From contig NZ_JAXLPB010000001.1 in NCBI RefSeq assembly GCF_034321785.1, positions 186,001-250,000 of the forward strand: DNA of 64,000 bases. Reading direction: 5' to 3'. This DNA is from Fulvimarina uroteuthidis. GTDB lineage: Bacteria; Pseudomonadota; Alphaproteobacteria; Rhizobiales; Rhizobiaceae. A model generated the notes under the pieces. It had not been told where the DNA came from. It did no database searches and was given only the letters and a program-made list of their open reading frames with translations. The translations under genes were made by a program, and so were the position numbers. This document shows positions 62,848 to 64,000 of this stretch, piece after piece (position 1 is the first letter of the stretch; the number at the start of each line of letters is the position of its first letter).

Positions 62848-63693
62848 ATGCAAAGCTCAACACCAAGACTGTCCGCGACCTTCGCGGCGCTCGTCCTCGT
62901 TGCAACATCGTTTGGTGGAGGCGCCCTCCCGGCGAAGGCGGACCAGCGCTATTCGCCCCGCCCGCCCGTCGAAGCCCCGCAGGAGGTCCGCGATGCCTGG
63001 CTTTTCCAGCTGAAGCGGGAAAGAGGCGTCAATGCCGCGGGCGTCGTGTTCGGCGGTCCGCTTCCCCAGGCCACCCGCACGGCCGGCCGCTCGATCTTCT
63101 CGCCCCACCCGTTCGCGCCTGAGCGGCCGGTCGCGGTACGCGGCTACCAGCCGCGCCAGGCGGTTCGGCCCGGCCTTACCCGGCACGCCCGGCCGTACCC
63201 GGCCGCCACCCGCCAGGTCGCGCCGCAGCGGATGGTCGATCCCGCGTTTCTGCCCCAGCGCGTCCCCTACGGAACGCGCCAGAAGCCGGGCACGATCGTC
63301 ATCGATACCAAGGCCCGCTTCCTCTATCATGTCGGCTCGGACGGCACCGCGATGCGCTACGGCGTGGGCGTCGGGAAGCCCGGCTTCTCCTGGCGCGGCA
63401 CCCACAAGGTTACCCAGAAGAAGAAATGGCCCGGCTGGACACCGCCCCGGGAAATGATCGCGCGCGAAAAGAAGAAGGGCCGCATCCTGCCGGCCTACAT
63501 GCCCGGCGGTCAGGAAAACCCGCTCGGCGCACGCGCGCTCTATCTCGGCTCGACGCTCTATCGCATCCACGGCACCAACCAGCCCTGGACCATCGGCCAG
63601 GCCGTCTCGTCCGGTTGCATCCGCATGCGCAATCAGGACGTGGAAGCGCTCTACGAGCAGGTCGGCGTCGGCACCAAGGTCGTCGTTCTCTAA
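62848..63693 (+). CDS. L,D-transpeptidase (YkuD domain)
   Basis: The 281-residue precursor has a signal peptide (TFAALVLVATSFGGGALPAKAD, cut near residue 32) and a Pro/Arg-rich linker. The catalytic YkuD domain covers about residues 150-281, with IHGTNQPWTIGQAVSSGCIRM holding the active Cys. Its C-terminal VGVGTKVVVL is the normal end of the family. L,D-transpeptidases make 3-3 peptidoglycan crosslinks, or link proteins to peptidoglycan, in the periplasm. It is one of several expected in a hyphomicrobial genome. Confidence 0.94.
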   Translation: MQSSTPRLSATFAALVLVATSFGGGALPAKADQRYSPRPPVEAPQEVRDAWLFQLKRERGVNAAGVVFGGPLPQATRTAGRSIFSPHPFAPERPVAVRGYQPRQAVRPGLTRHARPYPAATRQVAPQRMVDPAFLPQRVPYGTRQKPGTIVIDTKARFLYHVGSDGTAMRYGVGVGKPGFSWRGTHKVTQKKKWPGWTPPREMIAREKKKGRILPAYMPGGQENPLGARALYLGSTLYRIHGTNQPWTIGQAVSSGCIRMRNQDVEALYEQVGVGTKVVVL

Positions 63694-64000
63694 ACCCGGC
63701 CGTGAAAGGTCCGCGGGACCGAAGCGATCGCATCGGGCCGCCCTGTGACGATCCGGCCGCCTGATGTTGGACGTGCGCCAGGGAGCAGGCGACACGGATC
63801 ACGCGGCGGTTGGAGAATTCAAGGACGGTTCCTGGAGAATGGCTTGTGGGCAAGGCCCCGGCGTCTGCCGCGATCTCGGACGCTCCGGATCGGGCATTCT
63901 GCCCGGTCTCTTCGGCGGCTGAGCGTCGCCGGGCATCACCGACGGGCAAAAGGGCCGCGGCGTCCCCCGCCACGGCCTTTCCTGGTGCTTCGAGGCTGAC
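63694..64000. other. Right-edge intergenic region
   Basis: In the 307 bp after the L,D-transpeptidase gene I see no supported gene and no RNA gene. It contains one GC-rich hairpin near its end (next entry). It may be the start of a longer gap or the downstream side of a gene outside the window. Confidence 0.4.
63949..63980. terminator. Imperfect GC-rich hairpin, possible terminator of a gene beyond the edge
   Basis: AAA-GGGCC-G-GGC pairs with GCC-CGGCC-TTT around a GTCCCCC loop, with one mismatch and one bulged G. A run of three T follows the 3' arm on either strand. It is probably a two-way terminator, perhaps for a minus-strand gene that ends just to the right of the window. Confidence 0.35.

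Overview
This window is a GC-rich, gene-dense chromosomal segment of an alphaproteobacterium, most likely in the order Hyphomicrobiales (Rhizobiales). The evidence is the combination of an Irr-type Fur protein close to a fabA-fabB-fabI cluster, a choXWV / betI-betC-betB-betA choline locus, a CobN-type aerobic cobaltochelatase subunit with CobW, a DUF1491 gene beside a histidine kinase, DUF465 small proteins, and a cysteine-free type B ribosomal protein L36. I cannot name the genus. I see no insertion sequence, phage gene, CRISPR array, tRNA or rRNA gene, so this looks like core chromosome.

Left part (1-15.4 kb): the tail of an unidentified gene, an EamA exporter, aminopeptidase N, a membrane histidine kinase with two PAS regions, a WcaJ-type sugar-phosphate transferase for exopolysaccharide, a second EamA exporter, an AEC carrier, an unknown membrane protein, a sodium:solute symporter with its small DUF4212 partner, a bacterial PH-domain protein, a GNAT acetyltransferase and an alpha/beta hydrolase.

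Cobalamin block 1 (15.5-23.7 kb, all minus strand): cbiX, cobI, a cbiG-cobJ fusion, cobM, cobB, cobD and cobT, mostly overlapping or a few bases apart. CbiX ends in a long histidine-rich tail. Cobalamin block 2 (49.7-55.5 kb, minus strand): cobW, cobN and an overlapping metallo-beta-lactamase-fold hydrolase. cobG/cobZ, cobH, cobK, cobL, cobQ, cobO, cobP, cobV and the CobS/CobT chelatase subunits are not here.

Choline and glycine betaine block (23.96-32.9 kb): choX-choW-choV (uptake, minus strand) diverges from betI-betC-GST-betB-betA (plus strand). A 20-bp dyad overlapping a predicted promoter lies between them. Together they import choline, free it from choline sulfate, and oxidise it to betaine. 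A glutathione S-transferase-like gene sits inside the operon and is joined to betB by a 4-bp overlap.

Middle and right part: a diguanylate cyclase, a D-2-hydroxyacid dehydrogenase, an SH3 protein, Irr, an exported unknown protein, unsaturated fatty acid synthesis (fabA, fabB, fabI), an ornithine-cyclodeaminase-like enzyme, a PHB-depolymerase-like esterase, a ribbon-helix-helix regulator with a clear dyad upstream, an exported unknown protein, an AsmA protein, a DUF1491 / peptidoglycan-binding / histidine kinase group, two DUF465 proteins (one coupled to purE-purK), L36, a TPR protein, a type II NADH dehydrogenase with DUF3096, YjbQ, an HSL-family hydrolase and an L,D-transpeptidase.

No plainly new multi-gene system stands out. 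The best leads are the metal-handling features of the cobalamin genes, the GST inside the bet operon, several strong palindromes in promoter regions, and the conserved-looking genes of unknown function.
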